DNA from: Aquabacterium sp.
GTDB lineage: Bacteria; Pseudomonadota; Gammaproteobacteria; Burkholderiales; Burkholderiaceae_C
Length of the DNA: 64,000 bases
Direction: 5' to 3'
NCBI RefSeq assembly: GCF_016195855.1
Contig: NZ_JACPYU010000009.1
Coordinates: 1 to 64,000 of the forward strand
Shown in pieces: positions 29,175 to 40,448 of the stretch. The first letter of the stretch is position 1. Each line of letters opens with the position of its first letter. The position numbers were made by a program, and so were the translations under genes. The notes under the pieces are model-generated. The model did no database searches. It was not told the DNA's origin and saw only the letters and a list, made by a program, of their open reading frames with translations.

Positions 29175-29206
29175 GAAAAAGGGCCCTTCTCAGCGAAGGG
29201 CCCTTT
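29175..29206 (-). terminator. Rho-independent terminator of tRNA-Gly copy 2
   Basis: On the - strand GGGCCCTT (loop CGCTGAG) AAGGGCCC is followed by TTTTTC and extended by AAA/TTT pairs. It lies 8 b beyond the tRNA 3' end. Confidence 0.85.
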
Positions 29207-29213
29207 CAAAATT

Positions 29214-29289
29214 TGGAGCGGGATAAGAGACTCGAACTCTCGACCTATACCTTGGCAAGGTATCGCTCTACCAACTGAGCTAATCCCGC
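29214..29289 (-). tRNA. tRNA-Gly (GCC), copy 2
   Basis: 76 nt with encoded CCA, identical base for base to the tRNA-Gly at 20035-20110. It has its own terminator and a promoter about 145 b upstream. Confidence 0.98.
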
Positions 29290-29433
29290 ATTGTTCACTT
29301 TGCAGTGACATCACCTTGAAGTGACGTTTCGCCTTATGCAGATGCTCTAGAGTTGCCCCTTGCTTTGCTGCATCGACCCCTGTTGGTCACAAGCATCTTG
29401 CGATGTTTTGTGCAGTGATCAGCGAAGAACTGA

Positions 29434-29463
29434 ACTATACAACGTTTTTGACGTTTTAGTCAA
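29434..29463 (-). promoter_or_regulatory. Sigma-70 promoter of tRNA-Gly copy 2
   Basis: On the - strand TTGACT (29458-29463), an 18-b spacer and TATAGT (29434-29439). The following sequence (TCAGTTCTTCGCTGATC) matches that before copy 1, pointing to a shared regulated initiation region. Confidence 0.75.
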
Positions 29464-29485
29464 ACCGTCGCATTTTTTTCAACCA

Positions 29486-31915
<2,430 letters not shown>

Positions 31916-31940
31916 ATTGGGCTCACTTTCTCTGATGCCC

Positions 31941-31968
31941 ACATGGGGCTTCAGCGATAAAACACAAG
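31941..31968 (-). promoter_or_regulatory. Sigma-32 (heat-shock) type promoter of lon
   Basis: On the - strand CTTGTGT (31962-31968), a 13-b spacer and CCCCATGT (31941-31948), the latter a full match to the sigma-32 -10 consensus CCCCATNT. Transcription would begin about 20 b before the lon ATG. The -35 lies in the T-rich tail of the clpX terminator. Confidence 0.72.
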
Positions 31969-32011
31969 GGCACCGCGAAAACCTTAAGAATCAGGGTTTT
32001 CAGCGGTGCCC
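31958..32011 (-). terminator. Terminator after clpX
   Basis: On the - strand GGGCACCGC(T)GAAAACC pairs with GGTTTTCGCGGTGCCC around a 10-b loop, followed by TTGTGTTTTA. It begins 27 b after the clpX stop. Confidence 0.82.
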
Positions 32012-32037
32012 ATCAGAGCTGACCTATAAGGTTTCGC

Positions 32038-33315
32038 TCAGGCACTGGCCTTAGCCTGTTCCCGATACACCAACAAAGGCTTGGCGTTCTCTTCGATGGT
32101 GGACTCATCCAGGACCACCTTTTGCACTCCTTCCTGGGTAGGCAATTCGAACATCGTGTCAAGCAACGACTGTTCCAGGATGGAGCGAAGACCACGTGCG
32201 CCGGTCTTGCGGGCCAGGGCCTTGCGGGCGATGGCAGCGAGCGCCGGTTGACGGATCTCGAGTTCGACCCCATCCATGCTCAGCAGTTGCTGGTATTGCT
32301 TGAGAAGCGCATTCTTGGGTTCGGTCAGGATACGCACCAGCGCATCCTCGGTCAACTCGCCCAAGGTGGCCACAACGGGCAGACGGCCAACCAGTTCGGG
32401 AATGATGCCGAACTTGATCAGATCCTCGGGCTCGACCTCGCGGAAGACCTCGCCGAGCTTCTTTTCTTCCTTGCTCTTGACCGCAGCGCCAAAACCGATG
32501 CCGGACTTGACCGAGCGGTTCTGGATGACCTTCTCCAGGCCATCAAACGCCCCACCGCAGATGAACAGGATGTTGGTCGTGTCGATCTGCAGGAAGTCCT
32601 GATTGGGGTGCTTGCGGCCACCTTGCGGGGGCACCGAAGCCATCGTGCCTTCGATGAGCTTGAGCAAGGCCTGCTGCACGCCTTCACCCGACACGTCACG
32701 CGTGATGGAGGGGTTGTCGGACTTGCGCGAGATCTTGTCGATTTCGTCGATGTAGACGATGCCGCGCTGGGCCTTCTCGACCTCGTAGTTGCAGTTCTGC
32801 AGCAGCTTCTGGATGATGTTCTCGACGTCTTCACCCACATAACCGGCTTCGGTCAGGGTGGTGGCGTCGGCGATCACGAAAGGCACATTCAGCAGGCGGG
32901 CCAAGGTCTGGGCCAGCAGCGTCTTGCCGGAGCCCGTCGGGCCGATCAGCAGGATGTTGCTCTTGGCCAGCTCGACATCGGGCTTCTTGTTCTCGCCCGT
33001 GCCCATGTGCTTGAGCCGCTTGTAGTGGTTGTAGACCGCCACGGACAGCGTGCGCTTGGCCGTGTCCTGGCCAATCACGTACTGGTCCAGGCTGGATTTG
33101 ATCTCGCTGGGCGTGGGCAGGTCGCTGCGCGCAGGGCGTGACTGTTCGGCTTCGGCTGCGACCTCATCACGGATGATGTCGTTGCACAGCTCGATGCACT
33201 CGTCGCAGATGAAGACCGACGGGCCGGCGATGAGCTTTTTCACCTCGTGCTGACTCTTTCCACAGAAGGAGCAGTACAAGATTTTTTCGCTGGAGGAGCC
33301 TTTTTTCTCGGGCAT
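32038..33315 (-). CDS. clpX: ATP-dependent Clp protease ATP-binding subunit ClpX
   Basis: 425 residues. AAA+ unfoldase delivering substrates to ClpP. N-terminal zinc-binding domain with Cys at 15, 18, 37 and 40 (YCSFCGK...ICDEC), Walker [13 protein letters not shown], Walker [10 protein letters not shown], the ClpP-docking IGF loop (SGIGFGA) and sensor-2 region ([10 protein letters not shown]). Length is typical. It follows clpP by 146 b, the usual clpP-clpX order, and is probably co-transcribed with it. Confidence 0.98.
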   Translation of the reverse strand: MPEKKGSSSEKILYCSFCGKSQHEVKKLIAGPSVFICDECIELCNDIIRDEVAAEAEQSRPARSDLPTPSEIKSSLDQYVIGQDTAKRTLSVAVYNHYKRLKHMGTGENKKPDVELAKSNILLIGPTGSGKTLLAQTLARLLNVPFVIADATTLTEAGYVGEDVENIIQKLLQNCNYEVEKAQRGIVYIDEIDKISRKSDNPSITRDVSGEGVQQALLKLIEGTMASVPPQGGRKHPNQDFLQIDTTNILFICGGAFDGLEKVIQNRSVKSGIGFGAAVKSKEEKKLGEVFREVEPEDLIKFGIIPELVGRLPVVATLGELTEDALVRILTEPKNALLKQYQQLLSMDGVELEIRQPALAAIARKALARKTGARGLRSILEQSLLDTMFELPTQEGVQKVVLDESTIEENAKPLLVYREQAKASA

Positions 33316-33461
33316 GGTGCAGGCCTGTCAAAGAGTCGGCAAGGGGGTTGGGGACATGATAAGACAAATGCCCTGGCGGCGATCCCCGTGAACTGCCCCA
33401 TCTTGGCGCGGCTTTTTTGCCACTTCCAGGGGTGTTCCGGGGTGCCCAGGCACCCGTCAGA

Positions 33462-34070
33462 TCACTGTCGCTTGTCCAGCACCTTGTCGATGAGTCCGTA
33501 AGTGGCGGCCTCATCGGCCGACATGTAGTAGTCGCGTTCGGTATCGTTCTGGATCTTCTCCAGGGGCTGGCCGGAACGCTCGGCCAGGATACGGTTGAGT
33601 TGCTCACGGGTCTTGAGGATCTCGCGGGCGTGGATTTCAATGTCCGTGGCCTGACCCTGTGTACCGCCCAGAGGCTGGTGGATCATGATCTTGGAGTTGG
33701 GCAGCGCAAAACGCTTGCCCTTGGCACCAGCGGCCAGCAGGAAGGCGCCCATGGAGGCGGCCATGCCCATGCACAGCGTGGAAACGTCCGGCTTGATGAA
33801 CTGCATGGTGTCGAAGATCGACATGCCAGCGCTCACGCTGCCGCCAGGCGAGTTGATGTAGAACGAGATGTCCTTGTCCGGGTTCTCGCTTTCCAGGAAC
33901 AGCAACTGGGCCACGACCAGATTGGCAGTGGCGTCGTTGACCGGACCAACCAGGAAGATCACCCGCTCACGCAAGAGGCGGCTGTAGATGTCATAGGCGC
34001 GTTCACCACGACCCGATTGCTCGATGACCATGGGCACCAGGCCCAGGTTCTGAATGTCTGTTGCGCTCAT
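33462..34070 (-). CDS. clpP: ATP-dependent Clp protease proteolytic subunit ClpP
   Basis: 202 residues. Serine protease forming a 14-mer barrel, partner of ClpX. The catalytic Ser lies in [13 protein letters not shown], the His in [11 protein letters not shown] and the Asp in NDTERDYYM. The N-terminal ~10 residues are likely removed by self-processing. RBS AGAAGGAAG stands before ATG 34070. A strong terminator separates it from tig, so it has its own promoter in 34071-34230, where a stable hairpin sits in the leader; I could not fix the promoter boxes. Confidence 0.98.
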   Translation of the reverse strand: MSATDIQNLGLVPMVIEQSGRGERAYDIYSRLLRERVIFLVGPVNDATANLVVAQLLFLESENPDKDISFYINSPGGSVSAGMSIFDTMQFIKPDVSTLCMGMAASMGAFLLAAGAKGKRFALPNSKIMIHQPLGGTQGQATDIEIHAREILKTREQLNRILAERSGQPLEKIQNDTERDYYMSADEAATYGLIDKVLDKRQ

Positions 34071-34089
34071 GTGCTTCCTTCTGTAGGCG

Positions 34090-34111
34090 GCACCTTGTCA
34101 CTGCAAGGTGC
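34090..34111 (-). promoter_or_regulatory. Stable leader hairpin upstream of clpP
   Basis: GCACCTTG (34090-34097) and CAAGGTGC (34104-34111) are perfect inverted repeats around a 6-b loop, ending about 20 b before the clpP start. No T-tract. It may shape translation or mRNA stability. Confidence 0.45.
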
Positions 34112-34230
34112 GGCAAATGTGAGGTTGTAAAAAAGATTATGACGCTGGATACGCCCCGGCCGAACGCGAGAAAAAGCGCACGACTACCTTGGTCGTCTTT
34201 CCGTTGTTTGCAAGCACAGACAAAGTCGCA

Positions 34231-34272
34231 CAAAACAAAAGGCACCTGCCTCCACTGGGGATTGCAGGTGCC
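34231..34272 (-). terminator. Rho-independent terminator between tig and clpP
   Basis: On the - strand GGCACCTGC, a 14-b loop and GCAGGTGCC are followed by TTTTGTTTTG. It lies about 80 b beyond the tig stop. Confidence 0.88.
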
Positions 34273-34353
34273 CTTTGCAGGATGGTGAGGTTATGCCAGC
34301 CAACCGCCCGGCGTTCACCGGGCAGCGGCATATCCCACTGCCCTGGTGGGTAA

Positions 34354-35676
34354 TCAGGCTGCGGCCTGCTGACCCATCAGTTCCTCGAAGCTCAGCGCCT
34401 TGTCAGTGACCTTGGCCTTGGACAGCACGAAGTCAGCCACATTGCCTTCGATGACGACGGCTTCCACTTCAGCCATGCGCTGACGGTCGCTCATGTACCA
34501 GGCCACGACCTGGGCAGGCTGCTCGTAGCTCTGTGCCAGCTCTTGAATGTGGGCTTGCAGTTGCTCGGGCTTGGCTTGCAGGTTGTTGGCCTTGACCAGT
34601 TCAGCCACGGTCAGGCCCAGACGCACGCGGCGCTCGGCTTGGGGCTTGAACATTTCGGCGGGGATCGGGGCCTTGTCGGCGTCCTTGATGCCACGTGCCT
34701 TCAGGTCTTCGCGGGCGCCTTCGACCAGACGGTCGGACTCGGCTGCCACCAGCGACTGGGGCAGATCGAAGTCGACCAGCTTGAGCAGGGCTTCCATCAC
34801 GCCAGCCTTGTTGCGCGCGGCCACGCGGAACTTGACTTCACGCTCCAGGTTGCGCTTGATGTCGGCGCGCAGGGCGTCGATCGAACCGTCGGCCAGGCCC
34901 AGGCCCTTGATGAACTCGTCGTTCAGCTCGGGCAGGTTCTGGGATTCGACCTTCTTGACCGTCACCAGGAAGTCGGCTTCCTTGCCGGCCACGTCCTTGC
35001 CGTGGTAGTCCTCAGGGAACTTCAAGGGGAAGGTCTTGGAGTCGCCAGCCTTCATGCCGCGCACGGCCTTCTCGAAAGCTTCGAGCATCTGGCCTTCGCC
35101 CACCAGGAACTGGAAGCCTTCAGCCTTGCCGCCTTCAAAAGGCACGCCGTCGATCTTGCCTTCGAAGTCGATGGTCACGCGGTCGCCGTCGGCAGCGGCT
35201 TCAGCAGCCGGACGCTGGGCGAACGTGCGACGCTGCTTGCGCAGAATCTCGATGGTGCGGTCGATGGCGGCATCGTCGACTTCGGCGGTCACGCGCTCGA
35301 CTTCAACCGAGGCCACGTCGCCGAGTTTCACTTCGGGGTAGACCTCGAAAGTGGCGTCGAATTGCAACTGGCCTTCAACCGGGCCGCCTTCCTTTTCGGA
35401 GATGCGGGGTTGGCCGGCCACGCGCAGCTGCGCTTCTTGAGCAGCTTGAGCGAAAGCCTCGCCCAGCTTGTCGTTGACCACTTCGTATTGCACGGAGTAG
35501 CCGTAGCGCTGGGCCACCACGTTCATCGGCACCTTGCCGGGACGGAAGCCGTCTGCCTTGACAGTGCGGGCCAGCTTTTTCAGGCGGGCATCGACTTCAG
35601 ATTGCAGAACGTCAGCTGCCAGGGACAGCGTGATGCGGCGCTCCAGCTTGTCGAGGGTCTCCACGTTGATCGCCAT
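34354..35676 (-). CDS. tig: Trigger factor (ribosome-associated chaperone, peptidyl-prolyl isomerase)
   Basis: 440 residues. N-terminal ribosome-docking domain with signature GFRPGKVP at residues 43-50, FKBP-type PPIase domain around 150-240 (DGDRVTIDFEGKIDGVPFEGGKAEGFQFLVGEGQML) and a helical C-terminal substrate cradle. RBS GAGAGA precedes ATG 35676. It is immediately downstream of tRNA-Leu (33-b gap), so the tRNA and tig may share a transcript. Confidence 0.98.
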   Translation of the reverse strand: MAINVETLDKLERRITLSLAADVLQSEVDARLKKLARTVKADGFRPGKVPMNVVAQRYGYSVQYEVVNDKLGEAFAQAAQEAQLRVAGQPRISEKEGGPVEGQLQFDATFEVYPEVKLGDVASVEVERVTAEVDDAAIDRTIEILRKQRRTFAQRPAAEAAADGDRVTIDFEGKIDGVPFEGGKAEGFQFLVGEGQMLEAFEKAVRGMKAGDSKTFPLKFPEDYHGKDVAGKEADFLVTVKKVESQNLPELNDEFIKGLGLADGSIDALRADIKRNLEREVKFRVAARNKAGVMEALLKLVDFDLPQSLVAAESDRLVEGAREDLKARGIKDADKAPIPAEMFKPQAERRVRLGLTVAELVKANNLQAKPEQLQAHIQELAQSYEQPAQVVAWYMSDRQRMAEVEAVVIEGNVADFVLSKAKVTDKALSFEELMGQQAAA

Positions 35677-35708
35677 GATGTGATCTCTCAGTAAATAAGA
35701 ATTAAGTC

Positions 35709-35795
35709 TGGTGCGCGGGGGGGGACTCGAACCCCCACACCATTGCTGGCGTCAGGACCTAAACCTGGTGCGTCTACCAATTTCGCCACCCGCGC
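35709..35795 (-). tRNA. tRNA-Leu (UAG)
   Basis: 87 nt with encoded CCA. Acceptor GCGCGGG pairs CCCGCGC, D-arm GGCGAAATTGGTAGACGC, anticodon loop TTTAGGT carrying TAG, a type II variable arm and T-loop TTCGAGT. Located directly upstream of tig. Confidence 0.97.
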
Positions 35796-35943
35796 ATTGA
35801 CTGTGAAAAGTCCGGCCGCCGATCGTGCCTGCGAAGCGGCTCACGAAGTGAAACGGTCTCACGCAGGCCCGCCCGGCACCCGGACAGGCTAATTTGGTCT
35901 GAACCGCCGATTCTAGCGCGGCTCAGACCGTGTTTTTCACGGC

Positions 35944-38900
35944 TCAGGCCGTTGTCGACTGGTGGCGAACCCTGAACCAGGCCGCGTACATGGCGGGCAA
36001 GGCCAGCAGGGTCAGCAAGGTGGCCACGATCAGCCCGCCCATGATGGCCACCGCCATCGGGCCCCAGAAGGCGCTGCGCGTCAGCGGGATCATGGCCAGC
36101 ACGGCAGCGGCGGCGGTCAGCACGATCGGGCGGAAACGGCGCACGGCCGCCCCGACGATGGCATCCCAGGCCGGCACGCCCCGGGCGCGGTCCTGCTCGA
36201 TCTGGTCGATCAGGATCACCGAGTTGCGCATGATCATGCCCATCAGCGCGATCACCCCCAGCATGGCCACGAAGCCAAAAGGACGATCGGACGCCAGCAA
36301 GGCCATGGCCACCCCGGCGATGCCCATCGGCCCGGTCAGGAAGACCAGCAGCGCACGCGAGAAGCTCTGCAACTGCAGCATCAGCAGCGTGAAGATGATG
36401 AACAGCATGGCCGGCACATTGGCAAAAATCGAGCCTTGCCCCTTGCTGCTTTCTTCGGCCGTGCCCGCCAGCTGCACGTGGTAGCCCTCGGGCATCTTCG
36501 CTTCCAGCTCCTTCATCTTGGGCCACAGCGCCTGGCTGACGGTCGGGCCCTGAATGCCCTCACGCACGTCACCCTGCACGGTGATGGCGAAATGGCGGCC
36601 CTCGCGCCACAGCACGCCCGGCTCCCACACCAGCTTGGGCTTGGCCACCTGCAGCACCGGCACCATCTTGCCGGAGGCGGTCGGCACGTAGGCGTTGTCC
36701 AGCGCACCCAGGGTCTGGCGTTCAGACTGGGGCGAGCGCAAGGCGATGTCGATCAGGCGGTCACCCTCGCGGTACTGGCCCACGGTGGTGCCCGAGGTCA
36801 GCACCTGGCTGGCCTGGGCGATGGACTGCGTGGTCACGCCCATGGCGCGCGCCTTGTCCTGGTCCACGCTCAGGCGGATGGATTTGACGGACTCGTTCCA
36901 GTTGTCATTGACGCCACGCATATCGGCGTGCGCGCGCATCATGGTCTTGGCCTCTTCCGCCCAGTGGCGCAGCGTGGTCACGTCGTCACCCACGATGCGG
37001 AACTGCACCGGGTAAGGCACGGGCGGCCCGTTGGGCAGCAGCTTGACGCGGGTGCGCACTTCAGGGAACTCGGTGGCCAGGATCGTTGGCAGCTTGTGGC
37101 GGATCTGCTCGCGCATGGCCGCGTCTTGCGGCAGGACCACGATCTGGCTGACGTTGCTCTGCGGGAAGATCTGGTCCATCGGCAGATAAAAACGCGGCAG
37201 GCCCGAGCCGATCCACGAACTCACCGTCTTCACGCCGGGCTCTTTCATCATGCGGGCTTCGAAGCGCTGCGCCACGGCCTCGGTCGAGTCGAAGCTGCTG
37301 CCTTCGGGCAACCACAGGTCCACGATGATCTCGGGGCGACTGGAGTCCGGGAAGAACTGCTGCTGCACCTTGCCCATGCCCACAAAGCCCAGGAACAAGG
37401 CCCCCAGGGTGATGGCGATGGTGATCCAGCGGTGCGCCACACACCAGTTCACCAGCGCCTTGAAGCGCGAGTAGAACGGCGTGTCATACAGGTCGACCAG
37501 TTCGCCCTCGCCCGCCTGGATCTTGGGGCGGGTACGCAGCAACCATTGGCCCAGATAAGGCACGAAGTAGACCGACACGACCCAGGAGATCAGCAGCGCG
37601 GCGGCGGTCACGGCAAAGATGGCGAAGGTGTACTCGCCCACGGCCGAATTGGCCATGCCGATGGGCAGGAAGCCTGCCGCCGTGATCAAGGTGCCGGTCA
37701 GCATGGGCATGGCGGTGATGTCGTAGGCGGCCGTGGCCGCACGCATCTTGTCGTAGCCCTCTTCCAGCTTGTGCACCATCATCTCGACGGCAATGATGGC
37801 GTCGTCCACCAGCAGGCCCAGCGCGATGATGAGCGCGCCCAGCGAGATCTTGTGCAGCCCCACGCCCCACAGGTCCATGATCAGGAAGGTCACGGCCAGC
37901 ACCAGGGGGATCGTGATGCCCACCACCAGCCCCGGCCAGACGTCCAGGCGCAGTGGCTTGGTGTGCAGGCCCAGGCTGAGGAAGCTCACGGCCAGCACGA
38001 CGACCACCGCCTCGACCAGGGCATGCACGAACTCACCCACCGAGTTGGACACGGCTTGCGGCTGGTTCTGGATCTGATCAAGTTCGATGCCGACAGGCAG
38101 GCTGGCCTTGATGCGCTCGGTGGCGGCTGACAGGTTCTTGCCCAGCTCGATGATGTCGCCGCCCTTGGCCATCGAGATGCCCATGGCGACCACCTGCTTG
38201 CCTTGATGGCGCACCTTGGTGACGGGCGGGTCTTCATAGCCACGGCGGACGTTGGCGATGTCCCCCAATCGGAAGGTGCGGGCCTGCCCTGTGACCGGGT
38301 TGAGCACACGCAAAGGCATCTGGCGCAATTGCTCGACGTTCTGGAAGGCGCCGTTCACGCGCATCTGCACATTGGTGCGGTCGCCGTTGTAGACACCCGC
38401 GCCCTCGATGCCGTTTTGCGCATTGAGTTGCTGGATCACCTGCTGCAGGTCCAGCCCAAGTTGGGCCAGTTTGAACTGCGGGATCTCCAGGAAGATTTTC
38501 TCGGCCTGCACCCCGAACAACTCCACTTTCGCCACACCGGGCACGCGCAAGAGATCGGAGCGGGCGCGGTCTGCGAACTGACGCAACTCTTCTTGCGAGA
38601 AGCCATCGGCCGACAAGGCGTAGATGGAGCCATAGACGTCACCGAACTCGTCGTTGTAGAACGGGCCGATCACGCCTTGCGGCAAGGTGTAGCGCATGTC
38701 GCCCACCTTCTTGCGCACCTGGTACCAGAGGTTGGGAATCTCCTTGGGGGGCGAGGAGTCCTTGACCATGAAGAGCGTGAAAGACTCGCCCGGCTTGGTA
38801 TAGGACTGGATCTTGTCGGCGTAAGGCACCTCTTGCAGCGTGCGCTCGATCTTGTCGGTCACCTGCTCGGCCATCTGCTGCGCGGTCGTGCCAGGCCAGT

Positions 38901-39108
38901 AGGCGCGCACGACCATGATGCGGAAGGCAAAAGGCGGGTCTTCATCCTGCCCCAGCTGGAAGTAGGCAGCCAGGCCCAGCAGCATCAGCACCACCATCAG
39001 GTAGCGCGTCAGCGCGGGGTGCTCCAGCGCCCAGCGAGAAATGTTGAAGCGCTGGCCTTGCGGCCAAGCAGCTTGCGCCTCGTTCGAGGAATCTGGCTTG
39101 TGACTCAA
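35944..39108 (-). CDS. RND-family efflux transporter permease (HAE1/AcrB-like)
   Basis: 1054 residues. Inner-membrane proton-driven pump with the RND plan: TM1 (LTRYLMVVLMLLGLAAYF), large periplasmic loop, TM2-6 with GLLVDDAIIAVEMMVHKLEEG (the essential Asp pair in TM4), a second loop and TM7-12 ending with GMIMRNSVILIDQIEQD. Length is normal. The start is TTG 39108, supported by GAGGAG 6 b upstream. It follows its membrane-fusion protein by 17 b. No outer-membrane channel gene is adjacent; a TolC elsewhere must serve. Substrates unknown. Confidence 0.95.
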   Translation of the reverse strand: MSHKPDSSNEAQAAWPQGQRFNISRWALEHPALTRYLMVVLMLLGLAAYFQLGQDEDPPFAFRIMVVRAYWPGTTAQQMAEQVTDKIERTLQEVPYADKIQSYTKPGESFTLFMVKDSSPPKEIPNLWYQVRKKVGDMRYTLPQGVIGPFYNDEFGDVYGSIYALSADGFSQEELRQFADRARSDLLRVPGVAKVELFGVQAEKIFLEIPQFKLAQLGLDLQQVIQQLNAQNGIEGAGVYNGDRTNVQMRVNGAFQNVEQLRQMPLRVLNPVTGQARTFRLGDIANVRRGYEDPPVTKVRHQGKQVVAMGISMAKGGDIIELGKNLSAATERIKASLPVGIELDQIQNQPQAVSNSVGEFVHALVEAVVVVLAVSFLSLGLHTKPLRLDVWPGLVVGITIPLVLAVTFLIMDLWGVGLHKISLGALIIALGLLVDDAIIAVEMMVHKLEEGYDKMRAATAAYDITAMPMLTGTLITAAGFLPIGMANSAVGEYTFAIFAVTAAALLISWVVSVYFVPYLGQWLLRTRPKIQAGEGELVDLYDTPFYSRFKALVNWCVAHRWITIAITLGALFLGFVGMGKVQQQFFPDSSRPEIIVDLWLPEGSSFDSTEAVAQRFEARMMKEPGVKTVSSWIGSGLPRFYLPMDQIFPQSNVSQIVVLPQDAAMREQIRHKLPTILATEFPEVRTRVKLLPNGPPVPYPVQFRIVGDDVTTLRHWAEEAKTMMRAHADMRGVNDNWNESVKSIRLSVDQDKARAMGVTTQSIAQASQVLTSGTTVGQYREGDRLIDIALRSPQSERQTLGALDNAYVPTASGKMVPVLQVAKPKLVWEPGVLWREGRHFAITVQGDVREGIQGPTVSQALWPKMKELEAKMPEGYHVQLAGTAEESSKGQGSIFANVPAMLFIIFTLLMLQLQSFSRALLVFLTGPMGIAGVAMALLASDRPFGFVAMLGVIALMGMIMRNSVILIDQIEQDRARGVPAWDAIVGAAVRRFRPIVLTAAAAVLAMIPLTRSAFWGPMAVAIMGGLIVATLLTLLALPAMYAAWFRVRHQSTTA

Positions 39109-39125
39109 GACTCGCTCCTCGCCGA

Positions 39126-40277
39126 TCAGGGCTTGACCGCCGACGCGGCCGCCGCACCACTGGCCTCAGCCTGCGCATTGCCTGGCTTGTAGCGGTGCAC
39201 TTTCTGACCCGGATTGAGCGCATGCACACCGGCCGTCACGATCTCCTGGCCGGGCGTGAGGCCCTTGGCAATCAGGATGACATTGCCGGTGACGTCGCCC
39301 GTCACCACGGGCAGCGGCTTGACCGTCATGGATTGGCCGTCCAGCACCCAGACCATGGACTTGCCGTCGCGCTCGGCCAGGGCGTACAAGGGGATGCGCA
39401 CGCCACCGGAGATGCGCACCGGCGTGTTGAAGGCCACGCTGGCGGATTGCCCCAGCTCGAACCCGGCCTTGCCCACATCGGCCTTGGCCAGGAAGGTGCG
39501 GGTGGCCGGGTCGGCCGCGGCGGCCACTTCCCGCACCGTGGCTGACACCCATTCACTGCCGCCCCAGCGGCGCACCTTGATGGCGTCCTTCTTGCCCACC
39601 AGGCCGCGCACGGCCTGCCCCAGGTCTTCCGGCACGGCAAACACGGCGTCACGCGGGCCGTCATGTGCCAGGGTCAGCACCGGCAGGCCGGCATTGACCA
39701 CCTGGCCGGGCTCCATGTCCACGGCGGTGATGACACCAGCGGCATCGGCCACCAGGGCCGCGTAACTGGTCTGGTTGCTTTGCACGCCGGCCTGGGCCCG
39801 AGCCTGACGCAGGCTGGCCTCGGCCGTGGTGGCCATGGTGTTGTGGCGATCCAGCTCGGCTTCGCTGATGAAGCCTTGTGCCTTCAGCTCCTTGAAGCGC
39901 TTGAGATCGGCGGCGGCCTGCGTGGCATTGGCTTCAGCCGCAGCCAGACCGGCGCGGGCTGCGTCTTGCTGCAAACGCAGATCCTGGGGATCGAGTTGTC
40001 CCAGCACCTGCCCTGCGCGAACCGGCTGCCCCAGCTCGACCAGCCGGCGCGAGACCTTGCCCGGCACCCGGAAACCCAGGCGCGACTCGCTGCGCGCGCG
40101 GATGTCTGCAGAGAACTCGCGCTCCAGCACGCCACCCGTTTCAGTCACCACCAACGTGCGCACGGCCCGCTCGGGTGTGGGCGCGGGCGCCTCCTTGCTG
40201 CAACCTGCCAGGGCCAGGACCAGGGCGGACGAGATCAAAACGATGACCGTCGGGACGCGGCGCGCATTCAATTTCAT
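39126..40277 (-). CDS. RND efflux periplasmic adaptor lipoprotein (MFP)
   Basis: 383 residues with a lipoprotein signal peptide ending in LVLALAGC. Contains the lipoyl halves (ESRLGFRVPGKVSRRLVELGQPVRAGQVLGQLDPQDLRLQQ and later VDMEPGQVVNAGLPVLTLA), a helical hairpin between them, a beta-barrel and a membrane-proximal domain. ATG 40277 is chosen because it gives a correct signal peptide. First gene of the pump operon, behind a promoter with a palindromic operator at 40359-40406. Confidence 0.92.
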   Translation of the reverse strand: MKLNARRVPTVIVLISSALVLALAGCSKEAPAPTPERAVRTLVVTETGGVLEREFSADIRARSESRLGFRVPGKVSRRLVELGQPVRAGQVLGQLDPQDLRLQQDAARAGLAAAEANATQAAADLKRFKELKAQGFISEAELDRHNTMATTAEASLRQARAQAGVQSNQTSYAALVADAAGVITAVDMEPGQVVNAGLPVLTLAHDGPRDAVFAVPEDLGQAVRGLVGKKDAIKVRRWGGSEWVSATVREVAAAADPATRTFLAKADVGKAGFELGQSASVAFNTPVRISGGVRIPLYALAERDGKSMVWVLDGQSMTVKPLPVVTGDVTGNVILIAKGLTPGQEIVTAGVHALNPGQKVHRYKPGNAQAEASGAAAASAVKP

Positions 40278-40358
40278 AGGGTGATGTGATTGGAGCAAAG
40301 GGTGATGCGCGGCGAATCAACAACAAGAAGACGACGGACATCAGGCGACGACAGAATA

Positions 40359-40406
40359 ACTGACTCGCGGGTCAGTAATGTAGGCAATGATTTCCAGATC
40401 TGTCAA
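40359..40406 (-). promoter_or_regulatory. Promoter and palindromic operator of the RND pump operon
   Basis: On the - strand TTGACA (40401-40406), an 18-b spacer and TACATT (40377-40382) form a near-consensus sigma-70 promoter. Directly after the -10 box lies ACTGACCCGCGAGTCAGT (40359-40376), palindromic at 16 of 18 bases and placed over the expected transcription start, where a TetR/AcrR-type repressor would block initiation. No regulator gene is adjacent. Confidence 0.75.
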
Positions 40407-40448
40407 TTCAGCTATTGAGACAATACGGTTTGCGTCTTGCCATTTGTC

